From Candidatus Streptomyces philanthi (GTDB lineage: Bacteria > Actinomycetota > Actinomycetes > Streptomycetales > Streptomycetaceae): a stretch of DNA of 64,000 nucleotides. The translations under genes were made by a program, and so were the position numbers. The stretch covers positions 4,650,001-4,714,000 of the forward strand of contig CP073042.1 in NCBI GenBank assembly GCA_018114805.1, read 5' to 3'. The first letter of the stretch is position 1. Each line of letters begins with the position of its first letter. Shown here in pieces: positions 55,689 to 63,733 of this stretch. Below the pieces are notes generated by a model. That model worked only from the letters and a program-made list of their open reading frames with translations, had not been told where the DNA came from and searched no databases.

Positions 55689-56843
55689 ATGACTGCGATT
55701 TCGCTTGGCCTGCCGTTCGTTCCGACCGAGCTTGCTGACCGTAGGGTGAGCCGCCAGATCCAGGTGGGCTCGGTGCCTGTCGGGGGTGATGCCCCGGTGT
55801 CCGTGCAGTCGATGACGACGACGTTGACAGCTGATGTGAACGCGACGTTGCAGCAGATCGCGCAGTTGACGGCGTCGGGTTGTCAGATCGTGCGGGTGGC
55901 GTGCCCGTCGCAGGATGACGCGGAGGCGTTGCCGGCGATCGCGAGGAAGTCGCAGATCCCGGTGATCGCTGACATTCACTTCCAGCCGAAGTACGTGTTC
56001 GCGGCGATTGACGCGGGGTGTGCGGCGGTGCGGGTGAATCCGGGGAACATCCGGCAGTTCGACGACAAGGTGAAGGAGATCGCGAGGGCGGCTTCTGATG
56101 CGGGGGTGCCGATTCGGGTCGGGGTCAACGCGGGGTCGTTGGACAAGCGGTTGTTGGCGAAGTACGGCAAGGCCACGCCGGAGGCGTTGGTGGAGTCGGC
56201 GTTGTGGGAGTGCTCGTTGTTCGAGGAGCACGGGTTTCGGGACATCAAGATCTCGGTGAAGCACAACGATCCGGTGGTGATGGTCAATGCCTACCGTCAG
56301 TTGGCGGATCAGTGTGACTATCCGTTGCACTTGGGTGTGACGGAGGCGGGTCCGGCGTTTCAGGGGACGATCAAGTCGTCGGTGGCGTTTGGTGCGTTGT
56401 TGGCGGAGGGGATCGGGGACACGATTCGGGTGTCGTTGTCGGCGCCCCCGGTGGAGGAGGTCAAGGTCGGTATCCAGATTCTGGAGTCGTTGAACTTGCG
56501 GCCTCGTCGGTTGGAGATCGTCTCGTGTCCTTCGTGTGGGCGGGCGCAGGTGGATGTGTACAAGCTGGCTGATGAGGTGACGGCTGGGCTTGAGGGGATG
56601 GAGGTGCCGTTGCGGGTGGCGGTGATGGGGTGTGTGGTGAACGGGCCGGGTGAGGCGCGTGAGGCGGATTTGGGTGTGGCGTCGGGGAACGGGAAGGGGC
56701 AGATCTTCGTGAAGGGTGAGGTCATCAAGACCGTGCCGGAGTCGAAGATCGTGGAGACGTTGATCGACGAGGCCATGAAGATCGCCGAAGAGATGGAGAA
56801 GGCCGGCGTGGCCTCCGGCGAACCGGAGGTATCCGTCAGCTGA
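55689..56843 (+). CDS. ispG: 4-hydroxy-3-methylbut-2-enyl-diphosphate synthase
   Basis: [4Fe-4S] enzyme converting MEcPP to HMBPP in isoprenoid synthesis. 384 residues: SVQSMTTTLTADVNATLQQI, IADIHFQPKYVFAAID, DIKISVKHNDPVVMVNAYR, cluster cysteines in SCPSCGR and MGCVVNGPGEA. The ATG at 55689 gives the family N-terminus; the frame is open upstream. Odd: from about 55840 codon choice changes to G- and T-ending codons (GTG, GCG, GGG, TTG, GGT, GAT, CGG), whereas dxr, rseP and most neighbours prefer C-ending ones. Confidence 0.95.
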   Translation: MTAISLGLPFVPTELADRRVSRQIQVGSVPVGGDAPVSVQSMTTTLTADVNATLQQIAQLTASGCQIVRVACPSQDDAEALPAIARKSQIPVIADIHFQPKYVFAAIDAGCAAVRVNPGNIRQFDDKVKEIARAASDAGVPIRVGVNAGSLDKRLLAKYGKATPEALVESALWECSLFEEHGFRDIKISVKHNDPVVMVNAYRQLADQCDYPLHLGVTEAGPAFQGTIKSSVAFGALLAEGIGDTIRVSLSAPPVEEVKVGIQILESLNLRPRRLEIVSCPSCGRAQVDVYKLADEVTAGLEGMEVPLRVAVMGCVVNGPGEAREADLGVASGNGKGQIFVKGEVIKTVPESKIVETLIDEAMKIAEEMEKAGVASGEPEVSVS

Positions 56844-56962
56844 CGTCTGCCGGTCGTTGCCTCGTTCACGGTTGCGGGGGTGCGGCGCGGGGGAGCGAGG
56901 TACAGTGCGGAAACCGAGTCCCCTGTGGCCCGCAGGCCCGCAACCACGAGGCATACCGACAC

Positions 56963-57809
56963 GTGCTGACGACGACCACCACCAGGGTCCTTGAGCCGGG
57001 TGAGCTCGATGCGGCGCTCGCCGTCCTCGATCGCGACCCGGTGGCCAACGCCTTCGTCGCCGCACGGGTCCAGACGGCAGGTCTGCACCCGTGGCGGCTC
57101 GGCGGCGAGATGTGGGGTTGGTACGCCGACGGGCGGCTGGAATAGCTGTGCTACGCCGGGGCCAACCTCGTTCCCATCTGCCCCACCCCCGACGCTGTGC
57201 GCGCCTTCGCCGACCGCGCGCGCCGCTCCGGGCGCCGCTGCTCCTCGATTGTCGGCCCCGCCGAGACCACCGCTGACCTCTGGGCCCTGTTGGAGCCGAG
57301 CTAGGGCCCGGCGCGCGAGGTGCGCAGCCACCAGCCGCTGATGATCACCACGACGATGCCGTCGAACGTCACGCCATACCCTCTGGTATGCCCCGTCCGC
57401 AAGGACGAGATGGGCTTGATCATGCCCGCCTGTGTGGCCATGTTCACTGAGGAGGTCGGCGTCTCACCACTGGCGTGCGACGGTGGTCTGCTCTACCAGG
57501 CGCGCGTCGCGGAGCTTGTCGGTTCCGGTCGTTCCTTTGCCCGCGTCGAGGACGGACAGGTCATCTTCAAGGCCGAGGTCGGCGCCGTCACCCCGCACGC
57601 CTGCCAGATCCAGGGTATCTGGGTCGCCCCCGAGTACCGGGGCCGCGGCCTCTCCGAGACCGGCATGGCCGCCGTACTCGGGCTACGCCCTGCGCGAGGT
57701 GGCCCCGGTCGTCAGCCTGTACGTCAACGACTTCAACGCGGCGGCCCGAGCCGCGTACCGGCGCGTCGGCTTCCGCGAGGTCGGCGCGTTCATGAGCGTC
57801 CTGTTCTGA
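56963..57809 (+). pseudogene. DUF4081/GNAT acetyltransferase, two stops and a frameshift
   Basis: Normally about 280 residues: an N-terminal DUF4081 domain (LTTTTTRVLEPGELDAALAV, HPWRLGGEMWGWYADGRLE) and a GNAT domain (QIQGIWVAPEYRGRGLSETG; LYVNDFNAAARAAYRRVGF). The frame from the GTG at 56963 meets TAG at 57143-57145 (where a Ser codon is expected) and TAG at 57302-57304 (where Trp is expected), and shifts by one base at about 57680. Apart from this the conserved sequence is continuous, so the lesions are recent. It lies between ispG and proS, its usual position in Streptomyces. Confidence 0.85.
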
Positions 57810-57841
57810 CTCCGTCCGGGCCGGCCAGTAGTGTGCCGCTC

Positions 57842-58411
57842 ATGTCGCACCCCGCCGCGGGCCCGCCGCCAGCTCCCCGAGACGTCACCGTTGGGCCACT
57901 CGACCTCGCGGCTCGCGTGGACGACGCGCTCGCAGTCCAGGCCCTCGCCTTCGGGCTGACGGACGACGAGATCGGAGTGCGGCGCCACATCGTCCTCCGA
58001 CACATGGCGACCCCGGGCGCGCGTGCCCTCGGGGCGACCACCGGGACCGGCCGTCTGATCGGCTTCGTCTACGGCCTGCCGAACCACCGTTCCTACTGGT
58101 GGTCCACGATCGTCGCCCCGTACCTCCGCGCCGAGGGCCACGATGACTGGCTGGACGACTCCTTCGTCATCACCGAACTACACGTCCATCCGGCCCACCA
58201 GAAGTACGGCGTCGGCCGGGCCCTGATCACCATGCTGACCGACGCGGTCGTCCAGCCCCGCAGCATCCTCTCCGCGATCGACGCGGAGACCCCGGCCCGC
58301 GGCCTCTACCGCGACCTGGGCTACTGCGACCTGGCCCGCCTGGTGCACTTCCCGAGCGCGCGGAGCCCGTACGTCGTGATGGGAGCCCACCTGCCGCTCC
58401 GGCGGCGGTAG
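57842..58411 (+). CDS. GNAT-family N-acetyltransferase
   Basis: 189 residues, intact. The acetyl-CoA-binding region is ITELHVHPAHQKYGVGRALI, followed by a GLYRDLGYCDLA strand-turn near the C-terminus. The substrate is unknown. The ATG at 57842 lies 33 nt after the broken acetyltransferase gene without a strong ribosome site. Stop TAG. It is the only undamaged gene between ispG and rimP. Confidence 0.85.
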   Translation: MSHPAAGPPPAPRDVTVGPLDLAARVDDALAVQALAFGLTDDEIGVRRHIVLRHMATPGARALGATTGTGRLIGFVYGLPNHRSYWWSTIVAPYLRAEGHDDWLDDSFVITELHVHPAHQKYGVGRALITMLTDAVVQPRSILSAIDAETPARGLYRDLGYCDLARLVHFPSARSPYVVMGAHLPLRRR

Positions 58412-58540
58412 CGTCCGCCGGCGGCGCGGACGTGCCAGGCCCCGCGGGCGAGCGCTCCGGGGCGGGCGGGGGAGCGCACGGCGCGAGTACCGGGAGGGGC
58501 TGAAGCCGACATAGACCACGGGGCACGTGGTGAGGCGAGC

Positions 58541-58638
58541 ACTGAGCACGGAGCGGCGATCCTGCCTGGGGGCACGGGGCACGGGGCACGGGGCACGGGG
58601 CACGGGGCACGGGGCACGGGGCACGGGGCACGGGGCAC
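58541..58638 (+). repeat. Composite element with heptad array E: 10 units of GGGGCAC
   Basis: GAGCAC-type heptads at 58541-58553, core GGAGCGGCGATCCTGCCTGG at 58550-58569, then ten perfect GGGGCAC units (58569-58638). It sits in the 306-bp gap before the long proS gene. G4-CAC spacing on the plus strand, so the G-rich strand equals the coding strand of proS. Confidence 0.96.
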
Positions 58639-58717
58639 GGGGTGGCGGCTCATTTCCTCGGCGTGACCCGCTGCGGCTAACCTCTCGCTCACCGCACCTC
58701 GCATGCAGGAGATCTCC

Positions 58718-60430
58718 ATGGCCCACGCCGTCAACGTCCAGCGCATGTCCACCATGCTGCTCAAGACACTGCGCGACGACCCGGCTGACGCCGAGACCGC
58801 CAATCACAAGCTGCTCGTCCGCGCCGGGTACGTCCGGCGCACGGCGGCGGGGATCTGGAGCTGGCTGCCGCTGGGCAAGCGTGTGCTGGACAACGTTTCG
58901 CGTGTCGTGCGCGAGGAGATGGACGCGATCGGCGCGCAGGAGGTGCTGCTGCCCGCGCTGCTGCCGCGGGAGGCGTACGAGACGAGTGGGCGCTGGGACG
59001 AGTACGGCGACCTGCTCTTCAGGCTCAAGGACCGCAAGGGCGCCGACTACCTCCTCGGCCCCACCCACGAGGAGATCTTCACGCTCACCGTCAAGGACCA
59101 GTGCACGTCGTACAAGGACCTGCCGGTGATCGTCTACCAGATCCAGACGAAGTACCGGGACGAGGCCAGGCCGCGCTCGGGCGTGCTGCGTGGGCGTGAG
59201 TTCCAGATGAAGGACTCGTACTCCTTCGACGTCACGGACGAGGGCCTGGCCGAGTCGTACCGGCTGCACCGTGACGCGTACACCCGCATCTTCGAGCGCC
59301 TGGGCCTGGACTACCGCATCGTGTCGGCGGTCTCCGGGGCGATGGGCGGTTCGGCATCGGAGGAGTTCCTGGCGCCCGCGGCGGCCGGCGAGGACACGTT
59401 CGTGGACTGCCCCGCGTGCGACTACGCGGCCAACACGGAGGCCGTCACCTTCGCGGCACCGTCGGCCGGGGACGGGGCGGTGCACGGCCCCGTCTAGGAG
59501 TTGGACACGCCCGACACACCCACCATCGAGTCCCTGGCGGTACACCTCGGGGTGTCCGCCTCCGCGACGCTGAAGAACCTGTTAGTGAAGGTGGACGGCG
59601 AGATCGTCGCCGTCGGTGTGCCGGGCGACCGCGAGGTGGACCTCGGCAAGCTGGGCGAGCACCTGGCGCCGGCGACCGTCGAACTGGTCACGACCGAGGA
59701 CTTCACCGACCGGCCCGACCTAGTGCGCGGGTACGTCGGCCCGCAGGGCATGGCGGGCAAGGCGTTCCGCTACATCGCCGACCCGCGGGTAGCCCCGGGC
59801 ACGGCCTGGATCACTGGCGCCAACAAGGCCGACACGCACGCTCGGAACGTCGTCTGCGGCCGGGACTTCCAGGTGGACAAGTATCTGGACGTGGTCGTCG
59901 TGGAGCTGGGCGACCCGTGCCCGGCCTGCGGCGCTGGCATCGCGCTCGACCGTGCCATCGAGATCGGCCACATCTTCCAGCTCGGGCGCAAGTACGCCGA
60001 CGCCTTCGAGTTGGACGTACTCGGCCAGCAGGGCAAGCCGGTGCGGGTCACCATGGGGTCGTACGGCATCGGCGTCTCGCGCGCCGTGGCGGCACTCGCG
60101 GAGCAGACCCACGACGGGGCCGGGCTGTGCTGGCCGCGCGAGGTGGCGCCGGCCGACGTGCATATCGTCGCGGCGGGCAAGGCCCTGCAGAACGAACTCG
60201 CGCTCGAACTGGCCGAGTTGCTGGGCGGCGCTGGCGTGCGGGTGCTCGTTGACGACCGGGCCGGGGTGTCACCCGGCGTGAAGTTCACGGAAGCGGAACT
60301 CATCGGCGTGCCGACCATCCTGGTCGTCGGGCGCGGGGCGGCGAACGGTGTGGTCGAGCTGAAGGACCGGCGGACGGGTGAGCGTGAGGAGCTCGCCATC
60401 GACGAGGCGGTGGCCCGCCTCGCCCCGTAA
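58718..60430 (+). pseudogene. proS: Prolyl-tRNA synthetase, long bacterial type, one in-frame TAG
   Basis: Full-length bacterial ProRS with editing domain: 570 codons from the ATG at 58718, with GCAGGAGATCTCC ahead as ribosome site. N-terminal catalytic part ANHKLLVRAGYVRRTAAGIW, LGPTHEEIFTLT, FQMKDSYSFD and VSGAMGGS; editing domain from about 240-400 (NLLVKVDGEIVAVGVPGDRE); motif 3 and anticodon part IEIGHIFQLGRKYADAF, MGSYGIGVSR. Codon 260 (59495-59497) is TAG where GAG would be expected; a single G-to-T change explains it. Everything else is intact and in frame. The stop cuts off most of the editing domain, motif 3 and the anticodon domain, so the gene should be dead unless the TAG is read through or is an error. 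The short proS at 2766 would then be the only source of the enzyme. Confidence 0.92.
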
Positions 60431-60484
60431 CGGCGCCGCACGCCTGCCGCTGCCGGCTGCCCGGGACACCCCCGCCCCGTGCGC

Positions 60485-60575
60485 CCTGTCGTGCTCGGCC
60501 CCGTGCCCCGTGCCCCGCACCCGCCGCGGAGTATGGAGCACGGGGCACGGGGCGATGGATGTACGGAGCGGGAGG
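60485..60575. repeat. Degenerate heptads after proS
   Basis: Opposed heptads: two GTGCCCC-type units at about 60500-60515, then GGAGTATGGAGCAC and two GGGGCAC-type units at 60530-60553. The convergent APH-like gene ends just beyond. Confidence 0.6.
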
Positions 60576-60578
60576 CTG

Positions 60579-61530
60579 CTACAGCCAACCCGCGAACTCC
60601 AACAGCAACTCTCCCTCGTCGCGCTCGCCTCGGGACAGACGCCGCACGCCGGCGGCTACGGAGCGGAACAGGGCCCAACCGCGCAGGCGGTCCCGGTCCA
60701 GCTCCAGCGAGTCGGCGAGCTTGTTGACGCGCCGGCGGGCGGCGTTGGAGGCGCCGGGGAGCGTGATCAAGGTGTCGAGACGGTCGCGAGCCAGCCAGGC
60801 CAGGTCGTACGCGCGCTCCCCGACAACCGGCTCGGGCGTGATCGCGAGCCACGGGGCCCGATCGCCGGCGAGCACCTTGCCCTGCCGGTAGGCACCGTGC
60901 AGCAGCAGTGTCTCGGGTGAAGCGGCGATCAGCTCGGCGTGCACCGCGAGCGCCTTGTCGATCAGTGGCCCGACGTCGGTTGCCCAGGGCTGGTCGCGTG
61001 ATGCGCGTAGCGCCGCAGCCTGGTCGGCTGTGTGGTCGGAGACGGAGGGGAACGCATGCCCCGTTGGCGGCGGTACCCACAAGCGCCGAACCGTTTCGGC
61101 CGCCTCCAGCATGGACTTCGGCTCCGGGAGGGAGCGCAGACTCACCTCGCCGTGCAACCGCTCGAGCAACAGAGCGCCCTCGGGGCACTCGCTCCGCAGG
61201 ACCCGTACGGCGCCGGAGCTATCCCAGTGAGTGAGCGCGGCGCACTCGCGCTCGACGCGCTCCGTGTTGGCGCCGAGCTTCAGCACGGCCGGGGCCCCGT
61301 CAGCCTGGCGTACCAGCACCAGCAGGCTCCCCCAGCCACCCGGTGTCCAGACCCCGCTCGACGGTCAGCTTTCAGCGGTCGAGTAGGCCCGTGACGCGCT
61401 CGGACACGGTCGCCAGCCAGGCTCCGCCCGCTGCCCCGTGTTCGTCCTGTACAGCGCGGACTAGGCGCTGCGGCGGTTCCACCGGAACTCCCGTGGACCC
61501 CGAGTCACCCTCGTGCGGTGCTGTTGCCAT
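60579..61530 (-). pseudogene. Aminoglycoside-phosphotransferase-like kinase, stop and frameshift
   Basis: Minus-strand gene. From the ATG at 61530 the frame reads to TGA at 61372-61374, where the conserved sequence calls for Trp (LLDRW). It then shifts near 61345-61355 before entering the kinase body (VLVRQADGAPAVLKLG, ALLLERLHGEVSLRSLP, LLLHGAYRQGKVLAGDRAPW, ERAYDLAWLARDRLD). The catalytic H-G-D loop reads LHGAYRQGKVL, with Ala in place of the usual Asp, so even a joined protein might not be a kinase. Streptomyces have such APH-like proteins in this position between proS and rimP. Confidence 0.75.
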
Positions 61531-62037
61531 TCCCGAGCTGTCCCTTTCCGTTACCTGACGGTGTCACGTACGAACGCGTCCCGCCGCCCCAGTGCGCCCG
61601 CGCCACCGTGCGGCGACAAGTCTGCCCCCGCTGCGCGGACCGAGGCGTGCACGTGCACCTCCCGGACGCTCCCGCACCTGCTCACCGACGACTAGCCTGC
61701 CCCGTGCCCCGTGCCCCGTGCCCCGTGCCCCGTGCCCCGTGCCCCGTGCCCCGTGCCCCGTGCCCCGTGCCCCGTGCCCCGTGCCCCGTGCCCGTGCCCC
61801 GTGCCCCGTGCCCCGTGCCCGTGCCCCGTGCCCCGTGCCCCGTGCCCCGTGCCCCGTGCCCCGTGCCCCGTGCCCCGTGTGGGGTGGTGGTGTGCTCGGA
61901 TGGTGGGCGGCGCGGAGCCGGCGTGCTGGGTGCTCCAGCGGGGCGGGGACGACTCGCTCCGTGCGCCGCTTCAGCGTGCCCTCTCGCGTTCGGGGGCCCC
62001 GTCGCTCCCGCGCGGCCGGAGGCCGCTGAACGGCGCC
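61531..62037. other. Gap filled by heptad array B
   Basis: About 500 bp. 61560-61690 carries a frame QCARATVRRQVCPRCADRGV with a CPRC zinc-ribbon-like pair; it runs straight into the array and may be the remains of a small gene whose end was overrun by the repeat. I cannot show a start for it. 61880-62037 is G/C-rich filler. Confidence 0.35.
61704..61876 (-). repeat. Heptad array B: 25 units of GTGCCCC
   Basis: 173 bp, the largest array: 23 units of 7 bp and two 6-bp units (GTGCCC, near 61789 and 61818). The same 6-bp variant occurs once in array A. G-quadruplex pattern on the minus strand. The predicted PCPVPRA repeat peptides are artefacts. Confidence 0.98.
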
Positions 62038-62599
62038 TCACAGCGCGTCGGCTACGTCGCTCGCAGTGGTTGAAGGGGCGCCGGCGGCCCGTTCGGTGAG
62101 CCCAGGGAAGGTTACGCTGCTGCCGCGCCAGCGCACCGCCCGCACCGCTGCCTCGCGCAGCGCGGCGGCGGCTTCCCGGCGGGCCGCTGCCCTCGGCGGC
62201 CCGGACCAGGTCGGCGTAGACGGAGCGGAGCCGGGCTTCGATCTCGCCCGCGAGCCGGGCTGCCGCGGCGGCGTCAGGTACGGGGAAGGGCAACGCGTAG
62301 GCTGCCGCAGAGCTGACGGGCTCGCCCTTGAGGGCCCGTACCTCGCGCTGCAGTGCGTCCCGGCGTGCCCGGTGGGCGGTCAGGCCCTCGCGCGCCTCGG
62401 GCAGCCGCTGGTCCTCGATGCGACCGCCGACCACGTCGTAGCCGTAGACGGCGGCGTGTTCAGCCGCCAGGGCCGCCTGCGTGGCCCGCAGCGTGGGCTC
62501 CGTCGACGCGTCGCGGCCCCGTTCGCGCGTACTGCCTTCCGCGGCCATGGCGCTGTCGACGCCTTCGGCCTCCGCCGTATGCTGCCGGGCCCTGCTCAT
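62038..62599 (-). pseudogene. DUF4439 ferritin-like protein, frameshifted
   Basis: Helical-bundle protein of the ferritin-like fold. From the ATG at 62599 (or 62548): LRATQAALAAEHAAVYGYDVVGGRI, HRARRDALQREV and YALPFPVPDAAAAARLAGEIEARLR are characteristic. The last helix (EAAAALREAAVRAVRWRGSS, then TASDVADAL and TGA at 62038-62040) lies in another frame; the shift is at about 62180-62190, in a run of C and G. Conserved neighbour of the lipoprotein gene below. Confidence 0.75.
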
Positions 62600-62687
62600 A
62601 TGGGCAAACTTTCTGCCATGTCCCGTCCGCTGTGCGATTCGTCTCGTCCCTGTCTTGCGGTGCGGCACGTCAGCCCGTCATCGTCGG

Positions 62688-62771
62688 GTGCTCCGTGCTC
62701 CGTGCTCCGTGCTCCGTGCTCCGTGCTCCGTGCTCCGTGCTCCGTGCTCCGTGCTCCGTGCTCCGTGCTCC
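62688..62771 (-). repeat. Heptad array D: 12 units of GTGCTCC
   Basis: 84 bp of perfect tandem GTGCTCC, the reverse complement of array C and with exactly the same unit number (12). It lies between the DUF4439 and lipoprotein genes and makes up a quarter of their gap. Confidence 0.98.
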
Positions 62772-62940
62772 GTGGCCACGCCGGACGGTCTCGCACGCCC
62801 CGCGCCCCACGGCCCCCCGCCAGCCCCACGGCCCCCCGCCATAAGTGCCGCACCTCCACGCGCCTCGCCCCGCGCCCTGTGGCGCACGGACGGTGCGAGC
62901 GAGGCGCTGGCGGCCCGACGAGGCACACCGCTCCGGGGGC

Positions 62941-63497
62941 TCATGTGTGGCTCTGCGTCAGCAGGTAGGCGTGAGCCGCGCCGCTGGCGGCTACCGAGGC
63001 GAGGAGCCGGGCGAGTTCGGGCGAGGCGGTGGCCAGGGCCGCCGTGTGCGCGTCCGCCGTCCGGCGTTCCGCCGTCGCCAGCGTGGTCAGCGCCTTGCGG
63101 GCGTCCTGCGTCACCTCGACGCTGCGGCGCGGGCCGCCGCTTTCCTGGGTGGCGGAGGGGGAGGGGGACGCGGAAGCCGACGGCGGGGCGAGCCGAACGC
63201 CTCGGCGTGTCGAGCCACTTCGCTACGGAGCGGACGGAGCCGGTTGGCGAGTGCGGGGTGCGCCGTGATGGTCGCATCGTAGTGAGCGAGCAGGGTGAGC
63301 GAGCCCCGGGCCGCCTCGCCGCGCAAGCGTTCGTCGGCCGAGGCGCGTCCGTCCGAGTCGGCCCCGTCGTCGCCACCGTCGGTGCAGCCGGTCAGTAACG
63401 CCCCGAGACCAGCGGCCCCGACCGAGCCGCTGGCGAGCGCGAGCAGGCTGCGTCTGCGCGGACCCGTGGGGCCTGACGCTGTTCTCGTGAGCGGCAC
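62941..63497 (-). pseudogene. Small lipoprotein, frameshifted, with duplicated start
   Basis: From the GTG at 63497: TGPRRRSLLALASGSVGAAG, a twin-arginine-like signal peptide ending in lipobox LTGC (Cys38), then a helical domain (LLAHYDATITAHPALANRL). The domain's C-terminal half (SVEVTQDARKALTTLATAE, then AHAYLLTQSHT and TGA at 62941-62943) is in another frame; one C seems missing at about 63187. In addition a 20-bp perfect tandem duplication (63481-63500 = 63501-63520) has doubled the start codon. The better ribosome site (GATGAGGAAC) now faces the first copy (GTG 63517), which is out of frame. Confidence 0.75.
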
Positions 63498-63520
63498 GTT
63501 GTTCTCGTGAGCGGCACGTT
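63481..63520. repeat. 20-bp tandem duplication at the lipoprotein start
   Basis: Two identical 20-mers side by side (each begins GTTCTCGTGAGC on the plus strand). 20 is not a multiple of 3, so the copies put the start codon in two frames. Confidence 0.9.
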
Positions 63521-63733
63521 CCTCATCCCCTGCTCGTGATCACCGCAGGCGAGCGTACCCATGACACGCGTCGCGGTGCCGCTGCCCCCGCCGCAGGCCG
63601 CCCCTTACGGCCTGCACCACGGGGACGGGGCGTGACGCGACTGCCGAATCGTCAGCCCGTAGTCGGAACAGCTAGGCTTTGATCTGACACGCGACGTTCC
63701 CACAACAGCACACGCGGCCGAGGAGTCACCCGG

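Noticed and set aside
14904..59497. In-frame TAG codons in comM, GNAT (two) and long proS as a sign of amber recoding or pyrrolysine
   Set aside because: The replaced residues differ (Gln, Ser, Trp, Glu), TAG serves as the normal stop of trmD, thiP, thiQ, pucR and others here, and the APH-like gene has a TGA instead. In a genome rich in G-ending codons, TAG is the nearest stop to the most common sense codons, so mutation alone explains the bias.
61704..61876. Proteins made of PCPVPRA or HGARGTG repeats across the arrays
   Set aside because: The arrays are stop-free in all frames by chance of a 7-bp unit, and no ribosome sites or conserved domains accompany them.
8962..63497. All frame disruptions being sequencing errors
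   Set aside because: Kept as a partial explanation only: indels in G/C runs fit it, but nonsense substitutions, a 20-bp duplication, large deletions and the sparing of essential genes do not.
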